From NCBI RefSeq assembly GCF_051020765.1, contig NW_027469222.1, forward strand, positions 186,001-250,000: a stretch of DNA of 64,000 bases, written 5' to 3'. The notes beneath the pieces were generated by a model, which saw only the letters and a program-made list of their open reading frames with translations, had not been told where the DNA came from and did not search any database. Source of the DNA: Lasioglossum baleicum. Taxonomy: Eukaryota > Arthropoda > Insecta > Hymenoptera > Halictidae. Below, piece by piece: positions 45,949 through 59,514 of this stretch; the stretch's first letter is position 1; every line of letters starts with the position of its first letter. Made by a program: the position numbers and the translations under genes.

Positions 45949-48461
45949 GTGTTATGCGTTATGCGTTATGCGTTATGCGTTATGCGTTATGCGTTATGCG
46001 TTATGCGTTATGCGTTATGCGTTATGCGTTATGCGTTATGCGTTATGCGTTATGCGTTATGCGTTATGTGTTATGCGTTATGTGTTATGCGTTGTGCTTT
46101 ACGGGTTATGCGATATGCGTTATGCGTTATGACTTTTTCATTGAACGTTATGCGTTATGCGTTATGCGTTATGCGTTATGCGTTATGCGTTATGCGTTAT
46201 GCGTTATGCGTTATGCGTTATGCGTTATGCGTTATGCGTTATGCGTTATGCGTTATGCGTTATGCGTTATGCGTTATGCGTTATGCGTTATGCGTTATGC
46301 GTTATGCGTTATGCGTTATGCGTTATGCGTTATGCGTTATGCGTTATGCGTTATGCGTTATGCGTTATGCGTTATGCGTTATGCGTTATGCGTTATGCGT
46401 TATGCGGTATGCGTTATGCGTTATGCGTTATGTGTTATGCGTTATGTGTTATGCGTTGTGCTTTACGGGTTATGCGATATGCGTTATGCGTTATGACTTT
46501 TTCATTGAACGTTATGCGTTATGCGTTATGCGTTATGCGTTATGCGTTATGCGTTATGCGTTATGCGTTATGCGTTATGCGTTATGCGTTATGCGTTATG
46601 CGTTATGCGTTATGCGTTATGCGTTATGCGTTAAGCGTTATACGTTATGCGTTATGCGTTATGCGTTATGCGTTATGCGTTATGCGTTATGCGTTATGCG
46701 TTATGCGTTATGCCTTATGCGTTATGCGTTATGCGTTATTCGTTATGCGTTATGCGTTATGCGTTATGCGTTATGCACCATGCGTTATCCGTTATGCGTT
46801 ATCCGTTATGCGTTATGCGTTATGCGTTATGCGTTATGCGTTATGCGTTATGCGTTATGCGTTATGCGTTATGCGTTATGCGTTATGCGTTATGCGTTAT
46901 GCGTTATGCGTTATGCGTTATGCGTTATGCGTTATGCGTTATGCGTTATGCGTTATGCGTTATGCGTTATGCGTTATGCGTTATGCGTTATGCGTTATGC
47001 GTTATGCGTTATGCGTTATGCGTTATGCGTTATGCGTTATGCGTTATGCGTTATGCGTTATGCGTTATGCGTTATGCGTTATGCGTTATGCGTTATGCGT
47101 TATGCGTTATGCGTTATGCGTTATGCGTTATGCGTTATGCGTTATGCGTTATGCGTTATGCGTTATGCGTTATGCGTTATGCGTTATGCGTTATGCGTTA
47201 TGCGTTATGCGTTATGCGTTATGCGTTATGCGTTATGCGTTATGCGTTATGCGTTATGCGTTATGCGTTATGCGTTATGCGTTATGCGTCATGCGTCATG
47301 CGTCATGCGTCATGCGTGATGCGTTATGCGTTATGCGTTATGCGTTATGCGTTATGCGTTATGCGTTATGCGTTATGCGTTATGCGTTATGCGTTATGCG
47401 TTATGCGTTATGCGTTATGCGTTATGCGTTATGCGTTATGCGTTATGCGTTATGCGTTATGCGTTATGCGTTATGCGTTATGCGTTATGCGTTATGCGTT
47501 ATGCGTTATGCGTTATGCGTTATGCGTTATGCGTTATGCGTTATGCGTTATGCGTTATGCGTTATGCGTTATGCGTTATGCGTTATGCGTTATGCGTTAT
47601 GCGTTATGCGTTATGCGTTATGCGTTATGCGTTATGCGTTATGCGTTATGCGTTATGCGTTATGCGTTATGCGTTATGCGTTATGCGTTATGCGTTATGC
47701 GTTATGCGTTATGCGTTATGCGTTACGCGTTACGCGTTACGCGTTATGCGTTAAGCGTTATACGTTATGCGATATGCGATATGCGTTATGCGTTATGCGT
47801 TATGCGTTATGCGTTATGCGTTATGCGTTATGCGTTATGCGTTATGCGTTATGCGTTATGCGTTATGCGTTATGCGTTATGCGTTATGCGTTATGCGTTA
47901 TGCGTTATGCGTTATGCGTTATGCGTTATGTGTTATGCGTTATGTGTTATGCGTTGTGCTTTACGGGTTATGCGATATGCGTTATGCGTTATGACTTTTT
48001 CATTGAACGTTATGCGTTATGCGTTATGCGTTATGCGTTATGCGTTATGCGTTATGCGTTATGCGTTATGCGTTATGCGTTATGCGTTATGCGTTATGCG
48101 TTATGCGTTATGCGTTATGCGTTATGCGTTATGCGTTATGCGTTATGCGTTATGCGTTATGCGTTATGCGTTATGCGTTATGCGTTATGCGTTATGCGTT
48201 ATGCGGTATGCGTTATGCGTTATGCGTTATGCGTTATGCGTTATGCGTTATGCGTTATGCGTTATGCGTTATGCGTTATGCGTTATGCGTTATGCGTTAT
48301 GCGTTATGCGTTATGCGTTATGCGTTATGCGTTATGCGTTATGCGTTATGCGTTATGCGTTATGCGTTATGCGTTATGTGTTATGCGTTATGTGTTATGC
48401 GTTGTGCTTTACGGGTTATGCGATATGCGTTATGCGTTATGACTTTTTCATTGAACGTTAT
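45949..48461 (+). repeat. D-c/K array
   Basis: D-c 46132, vGGT 46404, D-c 46496, vTAA-vACG near 46,640, vCCT and vTCG near 46,710-46,740, vACC head 46775, pure run, four vTCA plus vTGA 47286-47320, pure run of 57 units, three vTAC and L with vTAA ending 47754, D-c 47994, vGGT near 48,203, D-c 48442. The vTAA-vCCT-vTCG-vACC group recurs 5,642 bp later at 52,270-52,450. Confidence 0.87.
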
Positions 48462-50645
48462 GCGTTATGCGTTATGCGTTATGCGTTATGCGTTATGCGT
48501 TATGCGTTATGCGTTATGCGTTATGCGTTATGCGTTATGCGTTATGCGTTATGCGTTATGCGTTATGCGTTATGCGTTATGCGTTATGCGTTATGCGTTA
48601 TGCGTTATGCGTTATGCGTTATGCGTTATGCGTTATGCGTTATGCGTTATGCGTTATGCGTTATGCGTTATGCGTTATGCGTTATGCGTTATGCGTTATG
48701 CGTTATGCGTTATGCGTTAAGCGTTATACGTTATGCGATATGCGTTATGCGTTATGCGTTATGCGTTATGCGTTATGCGTTATGCGTTATGCGTTATGCG
48801 TTATGCGTTATGCGTTATGCGTTATGCGTTATGCGTTATGCGTTATGCGTTATGCGTTATGCGTTATGCGTTATGCGTTATGCGTTATGCGTTATGCGTT
48901 ATGCGTTATGCGTTATGCGTTATGCGTTATGCGTTATGCGTTATGCGTTATGCGTTATGCCTTATGCGTTATGCGTTATGCGTTATGCGTTATGCGTTAT
49001 GCGTTATGCGTTATGCGTTATGCGTTATGCGTTATGCACCATGCGTTATCCGTTATGCGTTATCCGTTATGCGTTATGCGTTATGCGTTATGCGTTATGC
49101 GTTATGCGTTATGCGTTATGCGTTATGCGTTATGCGTTATGCGTCATGCGTCATGCGTCATGCGTCATGCGTTATGCGTTATGCGTTATGCGTTATGCGT
49201 TATGCGTTATGCGTTATGCGTTATGCGTTATGCGTTATGCGTTATGCGTTATGCGTTATGCGTTATGCGTTATGCGTTATGCGTTATGCGTTATGCGTTA
49301 TGCGTTATGCGTTATGCGTTATGCGTTATGCGTTATGCGTTATGCGTTATGCGTTATGCGTTATGCGTTATGCGTTATGCGTTATGCGTTATGCGTTATG
49401 CGTTATGCGTTATGCGTTATGCGTTATGCGTTATGCGTTATGCGTTATGCGTTATGCGTTATGCGTTATGCGTTATGCGTTATGCGTTATGCGTTATGCG
49501 TTATGCGTTATGCGTTATGCGTTATGCGTTATGCGTTATGCGTTATGCGTTATGCGTTATGCGTTATGCGTTATGCGTTATGCGTTATGCGTTATGCGTT
49601 ATGCGTTATGCGTTATGCGTTATGCGTTATGCGTTATGCGTTATGCGTTATGCGTTATGCGTTATGCGTTATGCGTTATGCGTTATGCGTTATGCGTTAT
49701 GCGTTATGCGTTATGCGTTATGCGTTATGCGTTATGCGTTATGCGTTATGCCTTATGCGTTATGCGTTATGCGTTATGCGTTATGCGTTATGCGTTATGC
49801 GTTATGCGTTATGCGTTATGCGTTATGCGTTATGCGTTATGCGTTATGCACCATGCGTTATCCGTTATGCGTTATCCGTTATGCGTTATGCGTTATGCGT
49901 TATGCGTTATGCGTTATGCGTTATGCGTTATGCGTTATGCGTTATGCGTCATGCGTCATGCGTCATGCGTCATGCGTTATGCGTTATGCGTTATGCGTTA
50001 TGCGTTATGCGTTATGCGTTATGCGTTATGCGTTATGCGTTATGCGTTATGCGTTATGCGTTATGCGTTATGCGTTATGCGTTATGCGTTATGCGTTATG
50101 CGTTATGCGTTATGCGTTATGCGTTATGCGTTATGCGTTATGCGTTATGCGTTATGCGTTATGCGTTATGCGTTATGCGTTATGCGTTATGCGTTATGCG
50201 TTATGCGTTATGCGTTATGCGTTATGCGTTATGCGTTATGCGTTATGCGTTATGCGTTATGCGTTATGCGTTATGCGTTATGCGTTATGCGTTATGCGTT
50301 ATGCGTTATGCGTTATGCGTTATGCGTTATGCGTTATGCGTTATGCGTTATGCGTTATGCGTTATGCGTTATGCGTTATGCGTTATGCGTTATGCGTTAT
50401 GCGTTATGCGTTATGCGTTATGCGTTATGCGTTATGCGTTATGCGTTATGCGTTATGCGTTATGCGTTATGCGTTATGCGTTATGCGTTATGCGTTATGC
50501 GTTATGCGTTATGCGTTATGCGTTATGCGTTATGCGTTATGCGTTATGCGTTATGCGTTATGCGTTATGCGTTATGCGTTATGCGTTATGCGTTATGCGT
50601 TATGCGTTATGCGTTATGCGTTATGCGTTATGCGTTATGCGTTAT
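48462..50645 (+). repeat. Two K modules 812 bp apart with long pure runs
   Basis: Pure run, vTAA ending 48720 with vACG-vGAT, vCCT near 48,959, K 49036-49168, pure run of 83 units, vCCT 49750, K 49848-49973, pure run of 96 units (49974-50645). The two K copies differ by one canonical unit between head and vTCA run. No D box lies between 48,461 and 51,003, the longest D-free stretch in the right half. Confidence 0.88.
49036..49168 (+). repeat. K module, prototype
   Basis: vACC, canonical, vCCG, canonical, vCCG, about ten canonical, then four vTCA. Copies: 49036-49168, 49848-49973, 55231-55363, 57429-57561 (ends in vTGA), 59200-59332, 61839-61971, 63736-63875. Stretched forms have the vTCA run 0.5-0.66 kb after the head: 46775 with 47286-47320, and 52417 with 53075-53116, both ending in vTGA. 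The head looks like the H head with GCGCCAT changed to GCACCAT and the final vTAC lost. Confidence 0.92.
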
Positions 50646-51737
50646 GCGTTAAGCGTTATACGTTATGCGATATGCGATATGCGTTATGCGTTATGTGTTA
50701 TGCGTTATGCGTTATGCGGTATGCGTTATGCGTTATGCGTTATGCGTTACGCGTTACGCGTTACGCGTTATGCGTTAAGCGTTATACGTTATGCGATATG
50801 CGATATGCGTTATGCGTTATGTGTTATGCGTTATGCGTTATGCGTTATGCGTTATGCGTTATGCGTTATGCGTTATGCGTTATGCGTTATGCGTTATGCG
50901 TTATGCGTTATGCGTTATGCGTTATGCGTTATGCGTTATGCGTTATGCGTTATGCGTTATGCGTTATGCGTTATGCGTTATGCGTTATGCGTTATGCGTT
51001 ATGTGTTATGCGTTATGTGTTATGCGTTGTGCTTTACGGGTTATGCGATATGCGTTATGCGTTATGACTTTTTCATTGAACGTTATGCGTTATGCGTTAT
51101 GCGTTATGCGTTATGCGTTATGCGTTATGCGTTATGCGTTATGCGTTATGCGTTATGCGTTATGCGTTATGCGTTATGCGTTATGCGTTATGCGTTATGC
51201 GTTATGCGTTATGCGTTATGCGTTATGCGTTATGCGTTATGCGTTATGCGTTATGCGTTATGCGTTATGCGTTATGCGTTATGCGTTATGCGTTATGCGT
51301 TATGCGTTATGCGTTATGCGTTATGCGTTATGCGTTATGCGTTATGCGTTATGCGTTATGCGTTATGCGTTATGCGTTATGCGTTATGCGTTATGCGTTA
51401 TGCGTTATGCGTTATGCGTTATGCGTTATGCGTTATGCGTTATGCGTTATGCGTTACGCGTTACGCGTTACGCGTTATGCGTTAAGCGTTATACGTTATG
51501 CGATATGCGATATGCGTTATGCGTTATGTGTTATGCGTTATGCGTTATGCGTTATGCGTTATGCGTTATGCGTTATGCGTTACGCGTTATGCGTTATGCG
51601 TTATGCGTTATGCGTTATGCGTTATGCGTTATGCGTTATGCGTTATGCGTTATGTGTTATGCGTTATGTGTTATGCGTTGTGCTTTACGGGTTATGCGAT
51701 ATGCGTTATGCGTTATGACTTTTTCATTGAACGTTAT
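50646..51737 (+). repeat. Third copy of the vGGT-vTAC3-D group (+6,797 bp)
   Basis: vTAA ending 50652 with vACG-vGAT-vGAT-vGTG, vGGT 50716, three vTAC, vTAA ending 50778 with vACG-vGAT-vGAT, D-c 51067, array, three vTAC, vTAA ending 51485, a lone vTAC near 51,580, D-c 51718. The first three landmarks match 43855, 43919 and 43981 at exactly +6,797 bp. The D box is at +6,804. Confidence 0.88.
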
Positions 51738-53564
51738 GCGTTATGCGTTATGCGTTATGCGTTATGGGTTATGCGTTATGCGTTATGCGTTATGCGTTAT
51801 GCGTTATGCGTTATGCGTTATGCGTTATGCGTTATGCGTTATGCGTTATGCGTTATGCGTTATGCGTTATGCGTTATGCGTTATGCGTTATGCGTTATGC
51901 GTTATGCGTTATGCGTTATGCGTTATGCGTTATGCGTTATGCGTTATGCGTTATGCGTTATGCGTTATGCGTTATGCGTTATGCGTTATGCGTTATGCGT
52001 TATGCGTTATGCGTTATGCGTTATGCGGTATGCGTTATGCGTTATGCGTTATGTGTTATGCGTTATGTGTTATGCGTTGTGCTTTACGGGTTATGCGATA
52101 TGCGTTATGCGTTATGACTTTTTCATTGAACGTTATGCGTTATGCGTTATGCGTTATGCGTTATGCGTTATGCGTTATGCGTTATGCGTTATGCGTTATG
52201 CGTTATGCGTTATGCGTTATGCGTTATGCGTTATGCGTTATGCGTTATGCGTTATGCGTTATGCGTTATGCGTTAAGCGTTATACGTTATGCGTTATGCG
52301 TTATGCGTTATGCGTTATGCGTTATGCGTTATGCGTTATGCGTTATGCGTTATGCCTTATGCGTTATGCGTTATGCGTTATTCGTTATGCGTTATGCGTT
52401 ATGCGTTATGCGTTATGCACCATGCGTTATCCGTTATGCGTTATCCGTTATGCGTTATGCGTTATGCGTTATGCGTTATGCGTTATGCGTTATGCGTTAT
52501 GCGTTATGCGTTATGCGTTATGCGTTATGCGTTATGCGTTATGCGTTATGCGTTATGCGTTATGCGTTATGCGTTATGCGTTATGCGTTATGCGTTATGC
52601 GTTATGCGTTATGCGTTATGCGTTATGCGTTATGCGTTATGCGTTATGCGTTATGCGTTATGCGTTATGCGTTATGCGTTATGCGTTATGCGTTATGCGT
52701 TATGCGTTATGCGTTATGCGTTATGCGTTATGCGTTATGCGTTATGCGTTATGCGTTATGCGTTATGCGTTATGCGTTATGCGTTATGCGTTATGCGTTA
52801 TGCGTTATGCGTTATGCGTTATGCGTTATGCGTTATGCGTTATGCGTTATGCGTTATGCGTTATGCGTTATGCGTTATGCGTTATGCGTTATGCGTTATG
52901 CGTTATGCGTTATGCGTTATGCGTTATGCGTTATGCGTTATGCGTTATGCGTTATGCGTTATGCGTTATGCGTTATGCGTTATGCGTTATGCGTTATGCG
53001 TTATGCGTTATGCGTTATGCGTTATGCGTTATGCGTTATGCGTTATGCGTTATGCGTTATGCGTTATGCGTTATGCGTCATGCGTCATGCGTCATGCGTC
53101 ATGCGTCATGCGTGATGCGTTATGCGTTATGCGTTATGCGTTATGCGTTATGCGTTATGCGTTATGCGTTATGCGTTATGCGTTATGCGTTATGCGTTAT
53201 GCGTTATGCGTTATGCGTTATGCGTTATGCGTTATGCGTTATGCGTTATGCGTTATGCGTTATGCGTTATGCGTTATGCGTTATGCGTTATGCGTTATGC
53301 GTTATGCGTTATGCGTTATGCGTTATGCGTTATGCGTTATGCGTTATGCGTTATGCGTTATGCGTTATGCGTTATGCGTTATGCGTTATGCGTTATGCGT
53401 TATGCGTTATGCGTTATGCGTTATGCGTTATGCGTTATGCGTTATGCGTTATGCGTTATGCGTTATGCGTTATGCGTTATGCGTTATGCGTTATGCGTTA
53501 TGCGTTATGCGTTATGCGTTATGCGTTATGCGTTACGCGTTACGCGTTACGCGTTATGCGTTAA
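51738..53564 (+). repeat. D-c and stretched K array
   Basis: vGGG near 51,763 (unique in this part), vGGT near 52,025, D-c 52117, vTAA-vACG, vCCT, vTCG, vACC head 52417, pure run of 89 units (52452-53074), five vTCA and vTGA 53075-53116, pure run of 59 units, three vTAC and vTAA ending 53564. This is the last three-copy vTAC run. Right of here all L modules with vTAC have five or six. Confidence 0.87.
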
Positions 53565-56500
53565 GCGTTATACGTTATACGTTATGCGATATGCGATATG
53601 CGTTATGCGTTATGTGTTATGCGTTATGCGTTATGCGTTATGCGTTATGCGTTATGCGTTATGCGTTATGCGTTATGCGTTATGCGTTATGCGTTATGCG
53701 TTATGCGTTATGCGTTATGCGTTATGCGTTATGCGTTATGCGTTATGCGTTATGCGTTATGCGTTATGCGTTATGCGTTATGCGTTATGCGTTATGCGTT
53801 ATGCGTTATGCGTTATGCGTTATGCGTTATGCGTTATGCGTTATGCGTTATGCGTTATGCGTTATGCGTTATGCGTTATGCGTTACGCGTTACGCGTTAC
53901 GCGTTACGCGTTACGCGTTACGCGTTATGCGTTAAGCGTTATACGTTATGCGATATGCGATATGCGTTATGCGTTATGTGTTATGCGTTATGCGTTATGC
54001 GTTATGCGTTATGCGTTATGCGTTATGCGTTATGCGTTATGCGTTATGCGTTATGCGTTATGCGTTATGCGTTATGCGTTATGCGTTATGCGTTATGCGT
54101 TATGTGTTATGCGTTATGTGTTATGCGTTGTGCTTTACGGGTTATGCGATATGCGTTATGCGTTATGACTTTTTCATTGAACGTTATGCGTTATGCGTTA
54201 TGCGTTATGCGTTATGCGTTATGCGTTATGCGTTATGCGTTATGCGTTATGCGTTATGCGTTATGCGTTATGCGTTATGCGTTATGCGTTATGCGTTATG
54301 CGTTATGCGTTATGCGTTATGCGTTATGCGTTATGCGTTATGCGTTATGCGTTATGCGTTATGCGTTATGCGTTATGCGTTATGCGTTATGCGTTATGCG
54401 TTATGCGGTATGCGTTATGCGTTATGCGTTATGCGTTATGCGTTATGCGTTATGCGTTATGCGTTATGCGTTATGCGTTATGCGTTATGCGTTATGCGTT
54501 ATGCGTTATGCGTTATGCGTTATGCGTTATGCGTTATGCGTTATGCGTTATGCGTTATGCGTTATGCGTTATGCGTTATGCGTTATGCGTTATGCGTTAT
54601 GCGTTATGCGTTATGTGTTATGCGTTATGTGTTATGCGTTGTGCTTTACGGGTTATGCGATATGCGTTATGCGTTATGACTTTTTCATTGAACGTTATGC
54701 GTTATGCGTTATGCGTTATGCGTTATGCGTTATGCGTTATGCGTTATGCGTTATGCGTTATGCGTTATGCGTTATGCGTTATGCGTTATGCGTTATGCGT
54801 TATGCGTTATGCGTTATGCGTTATGCGTTATGCGTTATGCGTTATGCGTTATGCGTTATGCGTTATGCGTTATGCGTTATGCGTTATGCGTTATGCGTTA
54901 TGCGTTATGCGTTATGCGTTATGCGTTATGCGTTAAGCGTTATACGTTATGCGATATGCGTTATGCGTTATGCGTTATGCGTTATGCGTTATGCGTTATG
55001 CGTTATGCGTTATGCGTTATGCGTTATGCGTTATGCGTTATGCGTTATGCGTTATGCGTTATGCGTTATGCGTTATGCGTTATGCGTTATGCGTTATGCG
55101 TTATGCGTTATGCGTTATGCGTTATGCGTTATGCGTTATGCGTTATGCGTTATGCCTTATGCGTTATGCGTTATGCGTTATGCGTTATGCGTTATGCGTT
55201 ATGCGTTATGCGTTATGCGTTATGCGTTATGCACCATGCGTTATCCGTTATGCGTTATCCGTTATGCGTTATGCGTTATGCGTTATGCGTTATGCGTTAT
55301 GCGTTATGCGTTATGCGTTATGCGTTATGCGTTATGCGTCATGCGTCATGCGTCATGCGTCATGCGTTATGCGTTATGCGTTATGCGTTATGCGTTATGC
55401 GTTATGCGTTATGCGTTATGCGTTATGCGTTATGCGTTATGCGTTATGCGTTATGCGTTATGCGTTATGCGTTATGCGTTATGCGTTATGCGTTATGCGT
55501 TATGCGTTATGCGTTATGCGTTATGCGTTATGCGTTATGCGTTATGCGTTATGCGTTATGCGTTATGCGTTATGCGTTATGCGTTATGCGTTATGCGTTA
55601 TGCGTTATGCGTTATGCGTTATGCGTTATGCGTTATGCGTTATGCGTTATGCGTTATGCGTTATGCGTTATGCGTTATGCGTTATGCGTTATGCGTTATG
55701 CGTTATGCGTTATGCGTTATGCGTTATGCGTTATGCGTTATGCGTTATGCGTTATGCGTTATGCGTTATGCGTTATGCGTTATGCGTTATGCGTTATGCG
55801 TTATGCGTTATGCGTTATGCGTTATGCGTTATGCGTTATGCGTTATGCGTTATGCGTTACGCGTTACGCGTTACGCGTTACGCGTTACGCGTTATGCGTT
55901 AAGCGTTATACGTTATGCGATATGCGATATGCGTTATGCGTTATGTGTTATGCGTTATGCGTTATGCGTTATGCGTTATGCGTTATGCGTTATGCGTTAT
56001 GCGTTATGCGTTATGCGTTATGCGTTATGCGTTATGCGTTATGCGTTATGCGTTATGCGTTATGCGTTATGCGTTATGCGTTATGCGTTATGCGTTATGC
56101 GTTATGTGTTATGCGTTATGTGTTATGCGTTGTGCTTTACGGGTTATGCGATATGCGTTATGCGTTATGACTTTTTCATTGAACGTTATGCGTTATGCGT
56201 TATGCGTTATGCGTTATGCGTTATGCGTTATGCGTTATGCGTTATGCGTTATGCGTTATGCGTTATGCGTTATGCGTTATGCGTTATGCGTTATGCGTTA
56301 TGCGTTATGCGTTATGCGTTATGCGTTATGCGTTATGCGTTATGCGGTATGCGTTATGCGTTATGCGTTATGCGTTATGCGTTATGCGTTATGCGTTATG
56401 CGTTATGCGTTATGCGTTATGCGTTATGCGTTATGCGTTATGCGTTATGCGTTATGCGTTATGCGTTATGCGTTATGCGTTATGCGTTATGCGTTATGCG

Positions 56501-56875
56501 TTATGCGTTATGCGTTATGCGTTATGCGTTATGTGTTATGCGTTATGTGTTATGCGTTGTGCTTTACGGGTTATGCGATATGCGTTATGCGTTATGACTT
56601 TTTCATTGAACGTTATGCGTTATGCGTTATGCGTTACGCGTTACGCGTTACGCGTTACGCGTTACGCGTTATGCGTTAAGCGTTATACGTTATGCGATAT
56701 GCGATATGCGTTATGCGTTATGTGTTATGCGTTATGCGTTATGCGTTATGCGTTATGCGTTATGCGTTATGCGTTATGCGTTATGCGTTATGCGTTATGC
56801 GTTATGCGTTATGCGTTATGCGTTATGCGTTATGCGTTATGCGTTATGCGTTATGCGTTATGCGTTATGCGTTAT
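53565..56875 (+). repeat. D-c/L array with expanded vTAC runs
   Basis: Double vACG and two vGAT near 53,572-53,599, pure run, six vTAC 53880-53921 with vTAA ending 53935, D-c 54168, vGGT near 54,405, D-c 54679, vTAA ending 54936 with vACG-vGAT, vCCT near 55,154, K 55231-55363, pure run of 70 units, five vTAC 55854-55888 with vTAA ending 55902, D-c 56170, vGGT near 56,344, D-c 56597, five vTAC 56631-56665 only 15 bases after the box, vTAA ending 56679 with vACG-vGAT-vGAT, array. Confidence 0.87.
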
Positions 56876-59514
56876 GTGTTATGCGTTATGTGTTATGCGT
56901 TGTGCTTTACGGGTTATGCGATATGCGTTATGCGTTATGACTTTTTCATTGAACGTTATGCGTTATGCGTTATGCGTTATGCGTTATGCGTTATGCGTTA
57001 TGCGTTATGCGTTATGCGTTATGCGTTATGCGTTATGCGTTATGCGTTATGCGTTATGCGTTATGCGTTATGCGTTATGCGTTATGCGTTATGCGTTATG
57101 CGTTATGCGTTATGCGTTATGCGTTATGCGTTATGCGTTATGCGGTATGCGTTATGCGTTATGCGTTATGCGTTATGCGTTATGCGTTATGCGTTATGCG
57201 TTATGCGTTATGCGTTATGCGTTATGCGTTATGCGTTATGCGTTATGCGTTATGCGTTATGCGTTATGCGTTATGCGTTATGCGTTATGCGTTATGCGTT
57301 ATGCGTTATGCGTTATGCGTTATGCGTTATGCGTTATGCGTTATGCGTTATGCGTTATGCGTTATGCGTTATGCGTTATGCGTTATGCGTTATGCGTTAT
57401 GCGTTATGCGTTATGCGTTATGCGTTATGCACCATGCGTTATCCGTTATGCGTTATCCGTTATGCGTTATGCGTTATGCGTTATGCGTTATGCGTTATGC
57501 GTTATGCGTTATGCGTTATGCGTTATGCGTCATGCGTCATGCGTCATGCGTCATGCGTGATGCGTTATGCGTTATGCGTTATGCGTTATGCGTTATGCGT
57601 TATGCGTTATGCGTTATGCGTTATGCGTTATGCGTTATGCGTTATGCGTTATGCGTTATGCGTTATGCGTTATGCGTTATGCGTTATGCGTTATGCGTTA
57701 TGCGTTATGCGTTATGCGTTATGCGTTATGCGTTATGCGTTATGCGTTATGCGTTATGCGTTATGCGTTATGCGTTATGCGTTATGCGTTATGCGTTATG
57801 CGTTATGCGTTATGCGTTATGCGTTATGCGTTATGCGTTATGCGTTATGCGTTATGCGTTATGCGTTATGCGTTATGCGTTATGCGTTATGCGTTATGCG
57901 TTATGCGTTATGCGTTATGCGTTATGCGTTATGCGTTATGCGTTATGCGTTATGCGTTATGCGTTATGCGTTATGCGTTATGCGTTATGCGTTATGCGTT
58001 ATGCGTTATGCGTTATGCGTTATGCGTTATGCGTTATGCGTTATGCGTTATGCGTTATGCGTTATGCGTTATGCGTTATGCGTTATGCGTTATGCGTTAT
58101 GCGTTATGCGTTATGCGTTATGCGTTATGCGTTATGCGTTATGCGTTATGCGTTATGCGTTATGCGTTATGCGTTATGCGTTATGCGTTATGCGTTATGC
58201 GTTATGCGTTATGCGTTATGCGTTATGCGTTATGCGTTATGCGTTATGCGTTATGCGTTATGCGTTATGCGTTATGCGTTATGCGTTATGCGTTATGCGT
58301 TATGCGTTATGTGTTATGCGTTATGTGTTATGCGTTGTGCTTTACGGGTTATGCGATATGCGTTATGCGTTATGACTTTTTCATTGAACGTTATGCGTTA
58401 TGCGTTATGCGTTATGCGTTATGCGTTATGCGTTATGCGTTATGCGTTATGCGTTATGCGTTATGCGTTATGCGTTATGCGTTATGCGTTATGCGTTATG
58501 CGTTATGCGTTATGCGTTATGCGTTATGCGTTATGCGTTATGCGTTATGCGTTATGCGTTATGCGTTATGCGTTATGCGTTATGCGTTATGCGTTATGCG
58601 TTATGCGTTATGCGTTATGCGTTATGCGTTATGCGTTATGCGTTATGCGGTATGCGTTATGCGTTATGCGTTATGCGTTATGCGTTATGCGTTATGCGTT
58701 ATGCGTTATGCGTTATGCGTTATGCGTTATGCGTTATGCGTTATGCGTTATGCGTTATGCGTTATGCGTTATGCGTTATGCGTTATGCGTTATGCGTTAC
58801 GCGTTACGCGTTATGCGTTATGCGTTAAGCGTTATACGTTATGCGATATGCGTTATGCGTTATGTGTTATGCGTTATGCGTTATGCGTTATGCGTTATGC
58901 GTTATGCGTTATGCGTTATGCGTTATGTGTTATGCGTTATGTGTTATGCGTTGTGCTTTACGGGTTATGCGATATGCGTTATGCGTTATGACTTTTTCAT
59001 TGAACGTTATGCGTTATGCGTTATGCGTTATGCGTTATGCGTTATGCGTTATGCGTTATGCGTTATGCGTTATGCGTTATGCGTTATGCGTTATGCGTTA
59101 TGCGTTATGCGTTATGCGTTATGCCTTATGCGTTATGCGTTATGCGTTATGCGTTATGCGTTATGCGTTATGCGTTATGCGTTATGCGTTATGCGTTATG
59201 CACCATGCGTTATCCGTTATGCGTTATCCGTTATGCGTTATGCGTTATGCGTTATGCGTTATGCGTTATGCGTTATGCGTTATGCGTTATGCGTTATGCG
59301 TTATGCGTCATGCGTCATGCGTCATGCGTCATGCGTTATGCGTTATGCGTTATGCGTTATGCGTTATGCGTTATGCGTTATGCGTTATGCGTTATGCGTT
59401 ATGCGTTATGCGTTATGCGTTATGCGTTATGCGTTATGCGTTATGCGTTACGCGTTACGCGTTACGCGTTACGCGTTACGCGTTATGCGTTAAGCGTTAT
59501 ACGTTATGCGTTAT
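56876..59514 (+). repeat. 2,639-bp super-repeat, copy 1
   Basis: D-c 56940, vGGT 57142, K 57429-57561, pure run of 107 units, D-c 58375, vGGT 58647, vTAC pair 58794, vTAA ending 58828 with vACG-vGAT, D-c 58991, vCCT 59123, K 59200-59332, array, five vTAC 59445-59479, vTAA ending 59493 with vACG. Landmarks from 58311 to 59332 recur exactly at +2,639 bp. Confidence 0.9.
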
